Positions 10,013-18,348 of a stretch of DNA of 64,000 nt are shown piece by piece (position 1 is the stretch's first letter; each line of letters begins with the position of its first letter). A program made the translations under genes and the position numbers. The stretch spans positions 1-64,000 of the forward strand of contig NZ_CADFDK010000015.1 in the NCBI RefSeq assembly GCF_902832885.1, given 5' to 3'. Origin of the DNA: Burkholderia seminalis DSM 23518 (GTDB taxonomy: Bacteria; Pseudomonadota; Gammaproteobacteria; Burkholderiales; Burkholderiaceae). Under the pieces are notes generated by a model. It saw only the letters and a program-made list of their open reading frames with translations. It searched no databases and was not told the DNA's origin.

Positions 10013-10639
10013 ATGTCCGATCCGAAGCAACCGCCTGTCCCGACCGCCGCCGAGTTCGCGACGCGCGACCCCGGCCACGCGTCGTTCTGGGACGAGCGCT
10101 TCGAGCGCGGCGTGACGCCGTGGGAATTCGGCGGCGTGCCCGGCGGCTTTCGCGCGTTCGCGCACCGGCTCGAGCCGTGCACGGTGCTGATTCCCGGCTG
10201 CGGCAGCGCGCAGGAGGCGGGGTGGCTCGCGCAGGCCGGCTGGCCGGTGCGCGCGATCGATTTCGCCGCGCAGGCGGTGGCCGCCGCGAAGGCGCAGCTC
10301 GGCGCGCATGCGGACGTCGTCGAGCAGGCCGATTTCTTTACGTACCGGCCGCCGTTCGACGTGCAGTGGGTGTACGAGCGCGCGTTCCTGTGCGCGTTGC
10401 CGCCGGCCATGCGCGCCGACTATGCGGCACGCATGGCCGAGCTGCTGCCCGCGGACGGCTTGCTGGCCGGCTATTTCTTCGTGACGGCGAAGCCGAAGGG
10501 GCCGCCGTTCGGGATCGAGCGCGCGGAACTCGACGCGTTGCTCACGCCGTACTTCGAGCTGATCGAGGATTTGCCCGTGACCGATTCGCTGGCCGTGTTC
10601 GAAGGACACGAGCGCTGGTTCACGTGGCGCCGCCGCTGA
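10013..10639 (+). CDS. SAM-dependent methyltransferase, thiopurine methyltransferase-like
   Basis: 208 residues with a class I SAM fold: a substrate-side N-terminus (FWDERFERGVTPWEFGGVP), the SAM loop VLIPGCGSAQEAGWLA near residue 57, and DFFTYRPPFDVQWVYERAFL near 110. That order and the two-residue E-R-A-F-L pattern match the TPMT superfamily, which methylates thiol, selenium or tellurium compounds in bacteria. AGGAG stands eight bases before the ATG, 17 bases after the ubiB stop, so it probably belongs to the ubi transcript. A direct role in ubiquinone synthesis is not supported by sequence. The precise substrate is unknown. Confidence 0.82.
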   Translation: MSDPKQPPVPTAAEFATRDPGHASFWDERFERGVTPWEFGGVPGGFRAFAHRLEPCTVLIPGCGSAQEAGWLAQAGWPVRAIDFAAQAVAAAKAQLGAHADVVEQADFFTYRPPFDVQWVYERAFLCALPPAMRADYAARMAELLPADGLLAGYFFVTAKPKGPPFGIERAELDALLTPYFELIEDLPVTDSLAVFEGHERWFTWRRR

Positions 10640-10658
10640 TGCGCGGGCGTCGCTGCGA

Positions 10659-10690
10659 TTGCCGGAGCGCGCCGGGGTTTCAGCTATAAT
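10659..10690 (+). promoter_or_regulatory. Possible sigma-70 promoter of the FmdB-type gene
   Basis: A perfect TATAAT (10685-10690) stands in otherwise GC-rich DNA, 45 bases before the FmdB-type start. The best -35 candidate, TTGCCG at 10659-10664, is 20 bases away, longer than the ideal 17, so the -10 is the stronger half of the evidence. Confidence 0.45.
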
Positions 10691-10734
10691 TCAAGGTTTT
10701 GCAAGCCGTTTCCAGTTTCTGCGGGAAAAATATC

Positions 10735-11082
10735 ATGCCGATCTACGCCTATCGATGCGAAGCGTGCGGTTTCGCGAAGGACGTGCTCCAGAAGATGAGC
10801 GCCGCGCCGCTGTCGCAATGCCCTGAATGCGGGAAGGATGCTTTTCGCAAGCAGGTGACCGCCGCCGGGTTCCAGCTGAAGGGCTCGGGGTGGTATGTCA
10901 CCGATTTCCGCGGCGGCTCGGGCGGCACCAGCGCACCGGCGACGGCGTCGGGCGACGCGGCGCCGGCAGCACCGGCGGAAGCCGCGCCGGCCGCCGCCGC
11001 ACCGGCTGCGGCAAGCCCTTCCGCCAGTACGACGACGAGCGCGGCGCCGGCACCGGCTGCAGCGCCCGCCGCCAGCAGTTGA
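10735..11082 (+). CDS. FmdB family zinc-ribbon protein
   Basis: 115 residues. The first 60 form the FmdB/CxxC zinc ribbon: MPIYAYRCEACGFAKDVLQ and CPECGKDAFRKQVTAAGF supply two CxxC pairs, and GSGWYVTDFR closes the conserved part. The remaining half is a low-complexity Ala/Pro/Ser/Thr tail with no predicted fold. The family is named from formamidase regulator FmdB, but most members are uncharacterised and a regulatory role is only suggested. An in-frame ATG 36 bases upstream is ignored because MPIYAYRC is the universal family start. It lies 61 bases before the DUF502 gene in the same direction. Confidence 0.9.
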   Translation: MPIYAYRCEACGFAKDVLQKMSAAPLSQCPECGKDAFRKQVTAAGFQLKGSGWYVTDFRGGSGGTSAPATASGDAAPAAPAEAAPAAAAPAAASPSASTTTSAAPAPAAAPAASS

Positions 11083-11143
11083 CCGTCGCGGCCCGGCCGG
11101 GTCGCGACCAACCCGCGCCGCTGGCGCGGTTCATTGACGGCAG

Positions 11144-11794
11144 ATGATGAAAAAGACGACCCTGAAAACGGTGTTTCTGACCGGCCTGCTGGTCCTCGTC
11201 CCGCTCGCGATCACGCTGTGGGTGCTCGGCCTCATCATCGGCACGATGGACCAGACGCTGCTCCTGCTGCCCGAATCGTGGCAGCCCGAGCGGATGCTCG
11301 GCTTCCATCTGCCGGGAATCGGCGCGGTGCTGACGATCGCGTTCATCTTCGTCGTCGGGCTGGCCACGCAGAATTTCATCGGCCAGAAGCTCGTCACGTG
11401 GTGGAATGCGGTCGTGCGTCACATCCCGGTCGTCGGGCCGATCTACACGAGCGTCAAGCAGGTGTCGGACACGCTGCTGTCGAGCAGCGGCAACGCGTTC
11501 CGCAAGGCGCTGCTGATCGAATACCCGCGCCGCGGCTCGTATACGATCGCGTTTCTGACCGGTACACCCGGCGGCGACGTGGTCAACCATCTGACGGAAG
11601 AGTACGTGAGCGTGTACGTGCCCACGACGCCGAACCCGACGTCGGGCTTCTTCCTGATGCTGCCGAAGAGCGAAGTCGTCGAACTCGACATGTCGGTCGA
11701 TGCCGCGCTCAAGTACATCGTCTCGATGGGCGTCGTGGCGCCTCCGGCGCCGGTACCGGCGCCCGCCCGCCGCCCCGTCGAGCCGCCGCTGTAA
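11144..11794 (+). CDS. DUF502 family membrane protein
   Basis: 216 residues with two clear hydrophobic segments: TVFLTGLLVLVPLAITLWVL at residues 9-28 and a second around 63-82 (AVLTIAFIFVVGLATQNFIG). Then comes the conserved DUF502 region (HIPVVGPIYTSVKQVSDTLL; NPTSGFFLMLPKSEVVELDM; ALKYIVSMGVV). No enzymatic motif is seen and the function is unknown; plant homologues are the COV membrane proteins. The Pro/Ala-rich tail is weakly conserved in composition. In many beta-proteobacteria it lies directly upstream of aspS, as here (67-base gap), suggesting one transcript. Confidence 0.9.
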   Translation: MMKKTTLKTVFLTGLLVLVPLAITLWVLGLIIGTMDQTLLLLPESWQPERMLGFHLPGIGAVLTIAFIFVVGLATQNFIGQKLVTWWNAVVRHIPVVGPIYTSVKQVSDTLLSSSGNAFRKALLIEYPRRGSYTIAFLTGTPGGDVVNHLTEEYVSVYVPTTPNPTSGFFLMLPKSEVVELDMSVDAALKYIVSMGVVAPPAPVPAPARRPVEPPL

Positions 11795-11861
11795 GTAAAG
11801 AATCATCGCCCGGGCCGCGCGTTGCGGCGCCCGTTGATCAAACCGAACGAAAGCAAACATC

Positions 11862-13664
11862 ATGTCGATGCGTACTGAATACTGCGGTCTCGTGACCGAA
11901 CACCTGCTGGGCCAAACCGTGTCGCTGTGCGGCTGGGTGCAGCGCCGCCGCGATCACGGCGGTGTGATCTTCATCGACCTGCGCGATCGTGAAGGCCTCG
12001 TGCAGGTGGTGTGCGACCCGGATCGCGCCGAGATGTTCGCGACCGCCGAAGGCGTGCGCAACGAGTTCTGCGTGCAGATCAAGGGCCTCGTGCGCAATCG
12101 TCCGGAAGGCACGGTCAACGCCGGCCTGAAGAGCGGCAAGATCGAAGTGCTGTGCCACGAACTGAACGTGCTGAACGCGTCGGTCACGCCGCCGTTCCAG
12201 CTCGACGACGACAACCTGTCGGAAACGACCCGCCTCACGCACCGCGTGCTCGACCTGCGCCGTCCGCAGATGCAGCACAACCTGCGCCTGCGCTACCGCG
12301 TCGCGATCGAGGCGCGCAAGTACCTCGACGAGCAGGGCTTCATCGACATCGAAACGCCGATGCTGACGAAGAGCACGCCGGAAGGCGCACGCGACTACCT
12401 CGTGCCGTCGCGCGTGAACGCGGGCCAGTTCTTCGCGCTGCCGCAGTCGCCGCAGCTGTTCAAGCAGCTGCTGATGGTCGCGAACTTCGACCGTTACTAC
12501 CAGATCACCAAGTGCTTCCGCGACGAAGACCTCCGCGCCGACCGTCAGCCGGAATTCACGCAGATCGACTGCGAAACGTCGTTCCTCGGCGAGCAGGAAA
12601 TCCGCGACCTGTTCGAAGACATGATCCGTCATATCTTCAAGACGACGATCGACGTCGAGCTCGACGCGAAATTCCCGGTGATGCCGTATTCGGAAGCGAT
12701 GGCGCGTTTCGGTTCGGACAAGCCGGACCTGCGCGTGCAGCTCGAGTTCACCGAGCTGACCGACGCGATGAAGGACGTCGATTTCAAGGTGTTCAGCACG
12801 CCGGCCAACGCGAAGGACGGCCGTGTCGCGGCGCTGCGCGTGCCGAAGGGCGGCGAGCTGTCGCGCGGCGACATCGACGGCTACACGGAATTCGTGCGCA
12901 TCTACGGCGCGAAGGGCCTCGCCTGGATCAAGGTCAACGAGAAGGCGAAGGGCCGCGACGGCCTGCAAAGCCCGATCGTCAAGAACCTGCACGACGCATC
13001 GATTGCGGCGATCCTCGAGCGCACCGGCGCTGAAGACGGCGACATCATCTTCTTCGCGGCCGACCGCGCGAAGGTCGTCAACGACAGCCTCGGCGCGCTG
13101 CGCCTGAAGATCGGCCACTCGGAGTTCGGCAAGGCGAACGGCCTCGTCCAGGCCGGCTGGAAGCCGCTGTGGGTCGTCGACTTCCCGATGTTCGAATACG
13201 ACGACGAAGACGCCCGCTACGTCGCCGCGCACCACCCGTTCACCAGCCCGAAGGACGAGCATCTCGAGTACCTCGAGACCGACCCGGGCCGCTGCCTCGC
13301 GAAGGCGTACGACATGGTGCTGAACGGCTGGGAAATCGGCGGCGGCTCGGTGCGTATCTACCAGGAGGAAGTGCAGAGCAAGGTGTTCCGCGCGCTGAAG
13401 ATCGGCGCGGAAGAAGCGCAACTGAAGTTCGGCTTCCTGCTCGACGCGCTGCAGTACGGCGCGCCGCCGCACGGCGGTATCGCGTTCGGTCTCGACCGCA
13501 TCGTCACGATGATGGCCGGCGCCGATTCGATCCGCGACGTGATCGCGTTCCCGAAGACGCAGCGTGCGCAGGATCTGCTCACGCAAGCGCCGAGCCCGGT
13601 CGACGAGCGTCAGCTGCGCGAACTGCATATCCGCCTGCGCCAGCCGGAGCAGCCGAAGGCATAA
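11862..13664 (+). CDS. aspS: Aspartyl-tRNA synthetase
   Basis: 600 residues, the bacterial AspRS length. It has an N-terminal OB anticodon-binding domain ([20 protein letters not shown], residues 25-44), class II motif 1, motif 2 ([20 protein letters not shown] near 210), the bacterial GAD insert, and motif 3 ([16 protein letters not shown] near 540). It charges tRNA-Asp. Many beta-proteobacteria lack AsnRS and use a non-discriminating AspRS with GatCAB; the sequence alone does not let me decide this here. The ATG at 11862 reads [12 protein letters not shown] strong intrinsic terminator follows the stop by about 50 bases. Confidence 0.97.
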   Translation: MSMRTEYCGLVTEHLLGQTVSLCGWVQRRRDHGGVIFIDLRDREGLVQVVCDPDRAEMFATAEGVRNEFCVQIKGLVRNRPEGTVNAGLKSGKIEVLCHELNVLNASVTPPFQLDDDNLSETTRLTHRVLDLRRPQMQHNLRLRYRVAIEARKYLDEQGFIDIETPMLTKSTPEGARDYLVPSRVNAGQFFALPQSPQLFKQLLMVANFDRYYQITKCFRDEDLRADRQPEFTQIDCETSFLGEQEIRDLFEDMIRHIFKTTIDVELDAKFPVMPYSEAMARFGSDKPDLRVQLEFTELTDAMKDVDFKVFSTPANAKDGRVAALRVPKGGELSRGDIDGYTEFVRIYGAKGLAWIKVNEKAKGRDGLQSPIVKNLHDASIAAILERTGAEDGDIIFFAADRAKVVNDSLGALRLKIGHSEFGKANGLVQAGWKPLWVVDFPMFEYDDEDARYVAAHHPFTSPKDEHLEYLETDPGRCLAKAYDMVLNGWEIGGGSVRIYQEEVQSKVFRALKIGAEEAQLKFGFLLDALQYGAPPHGGIAFGLDRIVTMMAGADSIRDVIAFPKTQRAQDLLTQAPSPVDERQLRELHIRLRQPEQPKA

Positions 13665-13714
13665 CGCGTTCGGCATCCGGTCGCGTGTGCGGTCATGCCC
13701 ACACGACGCAGATG

Positions 13715-13747
13715 AAAAAGGCGCAGCGATGCGCCTTTTTCGTTTTT
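13715..13747 (+). terminator. Rho-independent terminator of aspS
   Basis: AAAAAGGCGC pairs perfectly with GCGCCTTTTT around a six-base loop (AGCGAT), followed by more T residues. It sits about 50 bases after the aspS stop and separates aspS from nudB. Its A/T-rich ends would also work on the opposite strand. Confidence 0.85.
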
Positions 13748-13823
13748 TGCGGTACAGTCGCAGCACTTGCCGTACGTTCGGAGCACATTGCCGTCGCACG
13801 GCCCCGTGCCGCATGAAACAACG

Positions 13824-14318
13824 ATGACGAAGCCGCCGAAAATCCCCGAATCCGTTCTTGTCGTGATCTACACGACCGACCTCGATGTGCTCGTGATCAA
13901 GCGTGCCGACCAGCCCGATTTCTGGCAATCGGTCACCGGCTCGAAGGACGCACTCGACGAACCGCTCGCGGTGACGGCCGCGCGCGAAGTGGCCGAGGAA
14001 ACCGGCATCGCCGTCGGCACGCCCGGCGTGCCGGCCGCCGCGCTCGTCGACTGGCGTCACCGGATCGAATACGCGATCTATCCGCAATACCTGCACCGCT
14101 ATGCACCGGGCGTCACGCGCAACGTCGAGCACTGGTTCGGCCTGTGCGTGCCGGGGCGCGTCGACGTCACGCTGTCGCCGCGCGAGCATGTCGACCATGC
14201 GTGGTTGCCGTTCCGCGAGGCGGCCGCGCGTTGTTTCTCGCCGTCGAACGCCGAGGCGATCCTGCAACTGCCCGCGCGCGTGGCCCTGTCGCGCGCGCCG
14301 CACGGCTCGTCCGCATGA
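13824..14318 (+). CDS. nudB: Dihydroneopterin triphosphate diphosphatase NudB (Nudix)
   Basis: 164 residues. The Nudix box is visible as GSKDALDEPLAVTAAREVAE followed by ETGI (near residues 37-60), with the REVAEE metal-binding glutamates. N-terminal PESVLVVIYTTDLDVLVIKR and C-terminal HVDHAWLPFREAAARCFSPS match NudB, which removes pyrophosphate from dihydroneopterin triphosphate in folate synthesis. The ATG at 13824 gives MTKPPKIPESVL; an upstream in-frame ATG lies close to the aspS terminator and is rejected. The stop overlaps the next start as ATGA, so nudB and clsB are coupled. Confidence 0.92.
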   Translation: MTKPPKIPESVLVVIYTTDLDVLVIKRADQPDFWQSVTGSKDALDEPLAVTAAREVAEETGIAVGTPGVPAAALVDWRHRIEYAIYPQYLHRYAPGVTRNVEHWFGLCVPGRVDVTLSPREHVDHAWLPFREAAARCFSPSNAEAILQLPARVALSRAPHGSSA

Positions 14319-15589
14319 CGGCGGAGGCCCGCAAGCGCTTCGCGCAATTGCGGCAGATGTTCCTGCAGGAACGCGGCTCCGCATCGCGGCTCGCGTTCAC
14401 GACCGGCAATACCGTGCGGCTGTGCGAAACCGGCGGCGAATTCTTCCACGCGCTGATCGAGCGGATCGATGCGGCGCGCGAGCAGGTGATGCTCGAAACC
14501 TACATCTTCTGCGACGACGCGGCCGGCCGGCCGGTGTCGGACGCGCTGATCCGCGCGGCGCAGCGCGGCGTACGTGTGCGCGTGATCACCGACGGCGTCG
14601 GCACCGCGCGCCTGCCGCTGTTCGACACGTGGGCCGAGGCCGGTGTCGAGCACTGCATCTACAACCGCTTCCTGTTCGGCCGTTTCGGCTTCTCGCGCAC
14701 GCACCGCAAGCTCGCGGTGATCGATCATGCGGCCGCGTTCTGCGGCGGCATCAACATCGTCGACGACTACACGCAGGGCAGCGCGACGCTGCCGTTTCCG
14801 CGCTGGGATTTCGCGGTCGAGATGGCCGGGCCGGCGGTGTCCGACGTGCGCGCCGCGTTCGAGCTGCAGTGGCACCGGATCCAGTTCGGCCACAAGCCGT
14901 ATGCGCAGTACGCGGCCGGCCTGCACGGCGGCGAGGCGTTTCCCGACATGTTCCGGCGCTGGATGCGCAGCCACCGGTGGATCAAGGCCGGCGCGCTCAG
15001 GGTCGTGACGGAGCCGAGCGTCGCGTTCGTCGCGCGCGACAACGTCGTGAACCGCCGCGCGATCGAAAAGGCGTATCTCGCGGCGATCGGCCAGGCGCGC
15101 CAGCGGATCCTGCTCGCGAATCCGTACTTCATGCCGGGCCGCAAGCTGCGCCGCGCGCTGACGGGCGCGGCGCGGCGTGGCGTCGACGTGCGGATCCTGA
15201 TCGGCCGCAAGGAGTTCGCGGCGCTCGACACGGCCGTGCCGTTCCTCTATCACGCGCTGCTGCGCGCGGGCGTGCGGGTGGCCGAATACGACAAGACGAT
15301 GCTGCACGGCAAGGTCGCCGTGATCGACGACAACTGGGCGACGGTCGGCTCGTCGAACCTGGACGCGCTGAGCCTGATGCTGAACAATGAAGCGAACGTC
15401 GTGCTGGTGCGCTACGATGCAGTCACGAACGAATTGCGCGACGCGATCGCCGCCGCGTTCGCCGATGGCCGGGAAATCGACGCCGCGCGTTTCGCGGCGC
15501 GCCCGCGCCTCGAGCGTCTGCTGAACTGGCTCGCGTACACCGCGTATCGTCTCGTGATGAAGGCGCTGACGGTCGGCGGTTACGACTGA
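14315..15589 (+). CDS. clsB: Cardiolipin synthase B-type phospholipase D protein
   Basis: 424 residues of the phospholipase D superfamily with two HKD motifs: HRKLAVIDHAAAFCGGINIV near residue 130 and HGKVAVIDDNWATVGSSNLD near 330. ClsB-type enzymes make cardiolipin or phosphatidylglycerol-type lipids at the inner membrane. There are no N-terminal transmembrane helices of the ClsA kind, fitting the shorter ClsB form. The start ATG overlaps the nudB stop. The C-terminal helix (RLERLLNWLAYTAYRLVMKA) is amphipathic and may bind membrane. The gene ends about 30 bases before a hairpin at 15621-15638. Confidence 0.9.
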   Translation: MTAEARKRFAQLRQMFLQERGSASRLAFTTGNTVRLCETGGEFFHALIERIDAAREQVMLETYIFCDDAAGRPVSDALIRAAQRGVRVRVITDGVGTARLPLFDTWAEAGVEHCIYNRFLFGRFGFSRTHRKLAVIDHAAAFCGGINIVDDYTQGSATLPFPRWDFAVEMAGPAVSDVRAAFELQWHRIQFGHKPYAQYAAGLHGGEAFPDMFRRWMRSHRWIKAGALRVVTEPSVAFVARDNVVNRRAIEKAYLAAIGQARQRILLANPYFMPGRKLRRALTGAARRGVDVRILIGRKEFAALDTAVPFLYHALLRAGVRVAEYDKTMLHGKVAVIDDNWATVGSSNLDALSLMLNNEANVVLVRYDAVTNELRDAIAAAFADGREIDAARFAARPRLERLLNWLAYTAYRLVMKALTVGGYD

Positions 15590-15620
15590 CGCAGACTAAG
15601 CATTCGCTTCAGAATATCTG

Positions 15621-15638
15621 TCCGCACGTTCGTGCGGA
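15621..15638. repeat. Inverted repeat downstream of clsB
   Basis: TCCGCACGTTCGTGCGGA is an 18-base dyad that can form a seven-pair stem with a GTTC loop. It lies 31 bases after clsB and about 150 before the TetR start. There is no T-run, so termination is uncertain; a regulator-binding dyad is an alternative. Confidence 0.4.
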
Positions 15639-15747
15639 AAAGCCGCTCCGGTCCCGCCGGAATCGCGCAAAATAGCGGCTCGGTTAGACACCGGTTTCTA
15701 ATAATTTCCTTGTTTCGCGAGCGGCCGCACTCAATAATAGTACGGCC

Positions 15748-15765
15748 GTTCGATTTTATTCGAAC
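15748..15765. promoter_or_regulatory. Candidate operator upstream of the TetR gene
   Basis: GTTCGA-N6-TCGAAC is a perfect six-base dyad with an AT-rich centre (TTTTAT), 24 bases before the TetR start codon, in a locally AT-rich stretch. Its position fits autoregulation by the TetR protein. Binding itself is inferred. Confidence 0.5.
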
Positions 15766-15789
15766 CCCCGAACGGTTACAGAAATAGCT

Positions 15790-16389
15790 ATGCGAAAAGG
15801 CGAACAGACGCGTGCCGCGATACTTGAAGCTGCTTTGGACCTCGCCAGCCGTGACGGGCTGGAGGGGCTGACGATCGGCCTGCTGGCCGAGCGCATGCAG
15901 ATGAGCAAGAGCGGTGTGTTCGCGCACTTCGGATCGCGCGAGGACCTGCAGGTCGAGGTCGTCCGCGAGTATCACCATCGTTTCGAAAACGAGGTGTTCT
16001 TTCCGAGCCTGCGCGAGCCGCGAGGCTTGCCGCGCCTTCGGGCGATGCTGGCCCGCTGGACGGAGAAGCGCATCCAGGAGGTGACGACGGGATGCATCTA
16101 CATCAGCGGTGCCGTCGAGTACGACGACCGGCCTGACAGCCCCGTGCGCGAGCAGTTGATCGCGAGCGTGACGGCCTGGCGTGCCGCGATGCTGCGTGCC
16201 ATTTCGCAGGCGAAGGAAGAAGGCCATCTGCGTGCGGATACCGATCCGGACCTGATGCTCTTCGAGTTGTACAGCTTCACGCTCGGCCTGCATCACGACG
16301 CGCGCTTCCTGCATTCGCCGGACGCCGTGCGCCTCACGTGGGCCGCGCTGGAAAAGACGATTGTTTCGTATCAGAGCGAGAGCCGTTAG
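15790..16389 (+). CDS. TetR/AcrR family transcriptional regulator
   Basis: 199 residues. The N-terminal TetR helix-turn-helix is clear (RAAILEAALDLASRDGLEGL; LLAERMQMSKSGVFAHFGSR, residues 8-55). The C-terminal ligand domain is of the common TetR_C type (TGCIYISGAVEYDDRP; LYSFTLGLHHDARFL). It is immediately followed by acyl-CoA dehydrogenase, hydroxyacyl-CoA dehydrogenase, thiolase and enoyl-CoA hydratase genes, so control of this beta-oxidation set by an acyl-CoA ligand is likely, though inferred only from neighbourhood. Two dyad symmetries lie in its 200-base upstream region. Confidence 0.9.
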   Translation: MRKGEQTRAAILEAALDLASRDGLEGLTIGLLAERMQMSKSGVFAHFGSREDLQVEVVREYHHRFENEVFFPSLREPRGLPRLRAMLARWTEKRIQEVTTGCIYISGAVEYDDRPDSPVREQLIASVTAWRAAMLRAISQAKEEGHLRADTDPDLMLFELYSFTLGLHHDARFLHSPDAVRLTWAALEKTIVSYQSESR

Positions 16390-16447
16390 CGGCGCGTGAC
16401 CCGCCCGCCAGGAGCTCGAGCCGTTTTGCCCACCTTTGGAGAGAGTC

Positions 16448-18235
16448 ATGGGACAGTACGCCGCGCCGCTGCGCGACATGCAATTCGTGTTGCACGAGCT
16501 TCTGAACGTCGAAGCCGAAGTCAAGCAAATGCCCAAGCATGCGGACCTCGACGCCGACACGATCAACCAGGTCCTCGAGGAAGCGGGCAAGTTCTGCTCC
16601 GAGGTACTGTTCCCGCTGAACCAGGTCGGCGACCGCGAAGGCTGCACGTATGAAGGCGACGGCGTCGTGAAGACGCCGACCGGCTTCAAGGAGGCCTACC
16701 AGCAATACGTCGAGGCCGGCTGGCCGGCGCTCGGCTGCGATCCGGACTACGGCGGCCAGGGCCTGCCCGCGTTCGTGAACAACGCGCTCTACGAAATGCT
16801 GAACTCGGCGAACCAGGCATGGACGATGTATCCGGGCCTGTCGCACGGCGCGTACGAATGCCTGCACGCGCACGGCGCGCCGGAACTCCAGAAGCAATAC
16901 CTGCCGAAGCTCGTGTCGGGCGAATGGACGGGCACGATGTGCCTGACCGAGCCGCACTGCGGCACCGACCTCGGCATCCTGCGCACCAAGGCCGAACCGA
17001 ACGGCGACGGCTCGTACTCGATCAGCGGCACGAAGATCTTCATCTCGAGCGGCGAGCACGACATGTCGAAGAACATCGTCCACCTCGTGCTCGCGCGCCT
17101 GCCGGACGCGCCGCAAGGCACGAAGGGGATCTCGCTGTTCATCGTGCCGAAGTTCATCCCCGACGCGGCGGGCGAGCCGGGCGAGCGCAACGGCATCAAG
17201 TGCGGCTCGATCGAGCACAAGATGGGCATCCACGGCAACTCGACGTGCGTGATGAACCTCGACGGCGCGAAGGGCTGGATGGTCGGCGAGCCGAACAAGG
17301 GCTTGAACGCGATGTTCGTGATGATGAATGCCGCGCGCCTCGGCGTCGGCATGCAGGGCCTCGGCCTCACGGAAGTCGCGTACCAGAACTCGCTCACGTA
17401 TGCGAAGGAACGCCTGCAGATGCGTTCGCTGACGGGCCCGAAGGCACCGGACAAGCCGGCCGACCCGATCATCGTGCACCCGGACGTGCGCCGCATGCTG
17501 CTCACGCAGAAAGCCTACGCGGAAGGCGCGCGCGCGTTCACGTACTGGTCCGCGCTGCAGATCGACAAGGAACTGTCGCACGCCGACGAAGCGGTGCGCA
17601 AGGAAGCGGCCGACCTCGTCGCGCTGCTCACGCCGATCATCAAGGCGTTCCTGACCGACAACGCGTTCGAGTCGACCAACCACGCGATGCAGATCTACGG
17701 CGGCCACGGCTTCATCTCCGAGTGGGGCATGGAGCAGTACGTGCGCGACGCGCGGATCAACATGATCTACGAAGGCACGAACTCGATCCAGTCGCTCGAC
17801 CTGCTGGGCCGCAAGGTGCTCGGCGACATGGGTGCGAAGCTGAAGAAGTTCGGCAAGCTCGTGACGGAATTCGCGGAAGCCGAAGGCGTGAAGCCGGAAA
17901 TGGCCGAGTTCATCAACCCGCTCGCCGACATCGGCGACAAGGTGCAGAAGCTGACGATGGAAATCGGCATGAAGGCGATGCAGAACCCCGACGAAGTCGG
18001 TGCCGCCGCCGTGCCGTACCTGCGTACCGTCGGCCACCTGGTGTTCTCGTACTTCTGGGCGCGCATGGCACGCCTCGCGCTCGACAACGAAGCGTCGGGC
18101 GACCCGTTCTACAAGTCGAAGCTCGCGACGGCCCGCTTCTACTTCGCGCGCCTGCTGCCCGAGACGGCGTCGACGATCCGCGCGGCGCGCGCCGGCTCGA
18201 AGACGCTGATGGAAGTCGACGAATCGCTGTTCTGA
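16448..18235 (+). CDS. Acyl-CoA dehydrogenase (FadE-like, with C-terminal extension)
   Basis: 595 residues, the long acyl-CoA dehydrogenase form. It has the flavin-binding/active-site signature (CLTEPHCGTDLGILRTKAEP near residue 165), the FAD domain (GCTYEGDGVVKTPTGFKEAY in the N-terminal domain), and the C-terminal ACAD signature QIYGGHGFISEWGMEQYVRD near 417. It is followed by YEGTNSIQSLDLLGRK, whose glutamate is the expected catalytic base, and by the extra C-terminal domain found in this subfamily. It catalyses the first, FAD-dependent step of fatty-acid beta-oxidation. The ATG at 16448 is preceded by GGAGAGAG; an in-frame ATG 12 bases upstream overlaps that site and is rejected. The long C-terminal part is typical of proteins working on medium or long chains. 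Confidence 0.93.
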   Translation: MGQYAAPLRDMQFVLHELLNVEAEVKQMPKHADLDADTINQVLEEAGKFCSEVLFPLNQVGDREGCTYEGDGVVKTPTGFKEAYQQYVEAGWPALGCDPDYGGQGLPAFVNNALYEMLNSANQAWTMYPGLSHGAYECLHAHGAPELQKQYLPKLVSGEWTGTMCLTEPHCGTDLGILRTKAEPNGDGSYSISGTKIFISSGEHDMSKNIVHLVLARLPDAPQGTKGISLFIVPKFIPDAAGEPGERNGIKCGSIEHKMGIHGNSTCVMNLDGAKGWMVGEPNKGLNAMFVMMNAARLGVGMQGLGLTEVAYQNSLTYAKERLQMRSLTGPKAPDKPADPIIVHPDVRRMLLTQKAYAEGARAFTYWSALQIDKELSHADEAVRKEAADLVALLTPIIKAFLTDNAFESTNHAMQIYGGHGFISEWGMEQYVRDARINMIYEGTNSIQSLDLLGRKVLGDMGAKLKKFGKLVTEFAEAEGVKPEMAEFINPLADIGDKVQKLTMEIGMKAMQNPDEVGAAAVPYLRTVGHLVFSYFWARMARLALDNEASGDPFYKSKLATARFYFARLLPETASTIRAARAGSKTLMEVDESLF

Positions 18236-18348
18236 CGCGAGTCCGGGCGGGGCGCGCCGCGCGCCGCCCGAACGCAACGGTTCCTGGTACTCACTTCGCC
18301 GTGCAGCCCTCACATCCCGCGCTGCACGACACTATCCGGAGACATCCC

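Noticed and set aside
16819-18348. An open frame running into the 3-hydroxyacyl-CoA dehydrogenase, suggesting a fused 1,321-residue protein
   Set aside because: The upstream part is an arginine-rich shadow of the acyl-CoA dehydrogenase gene in another frame; the family start is the GTG at 18349 with a ribosome site.
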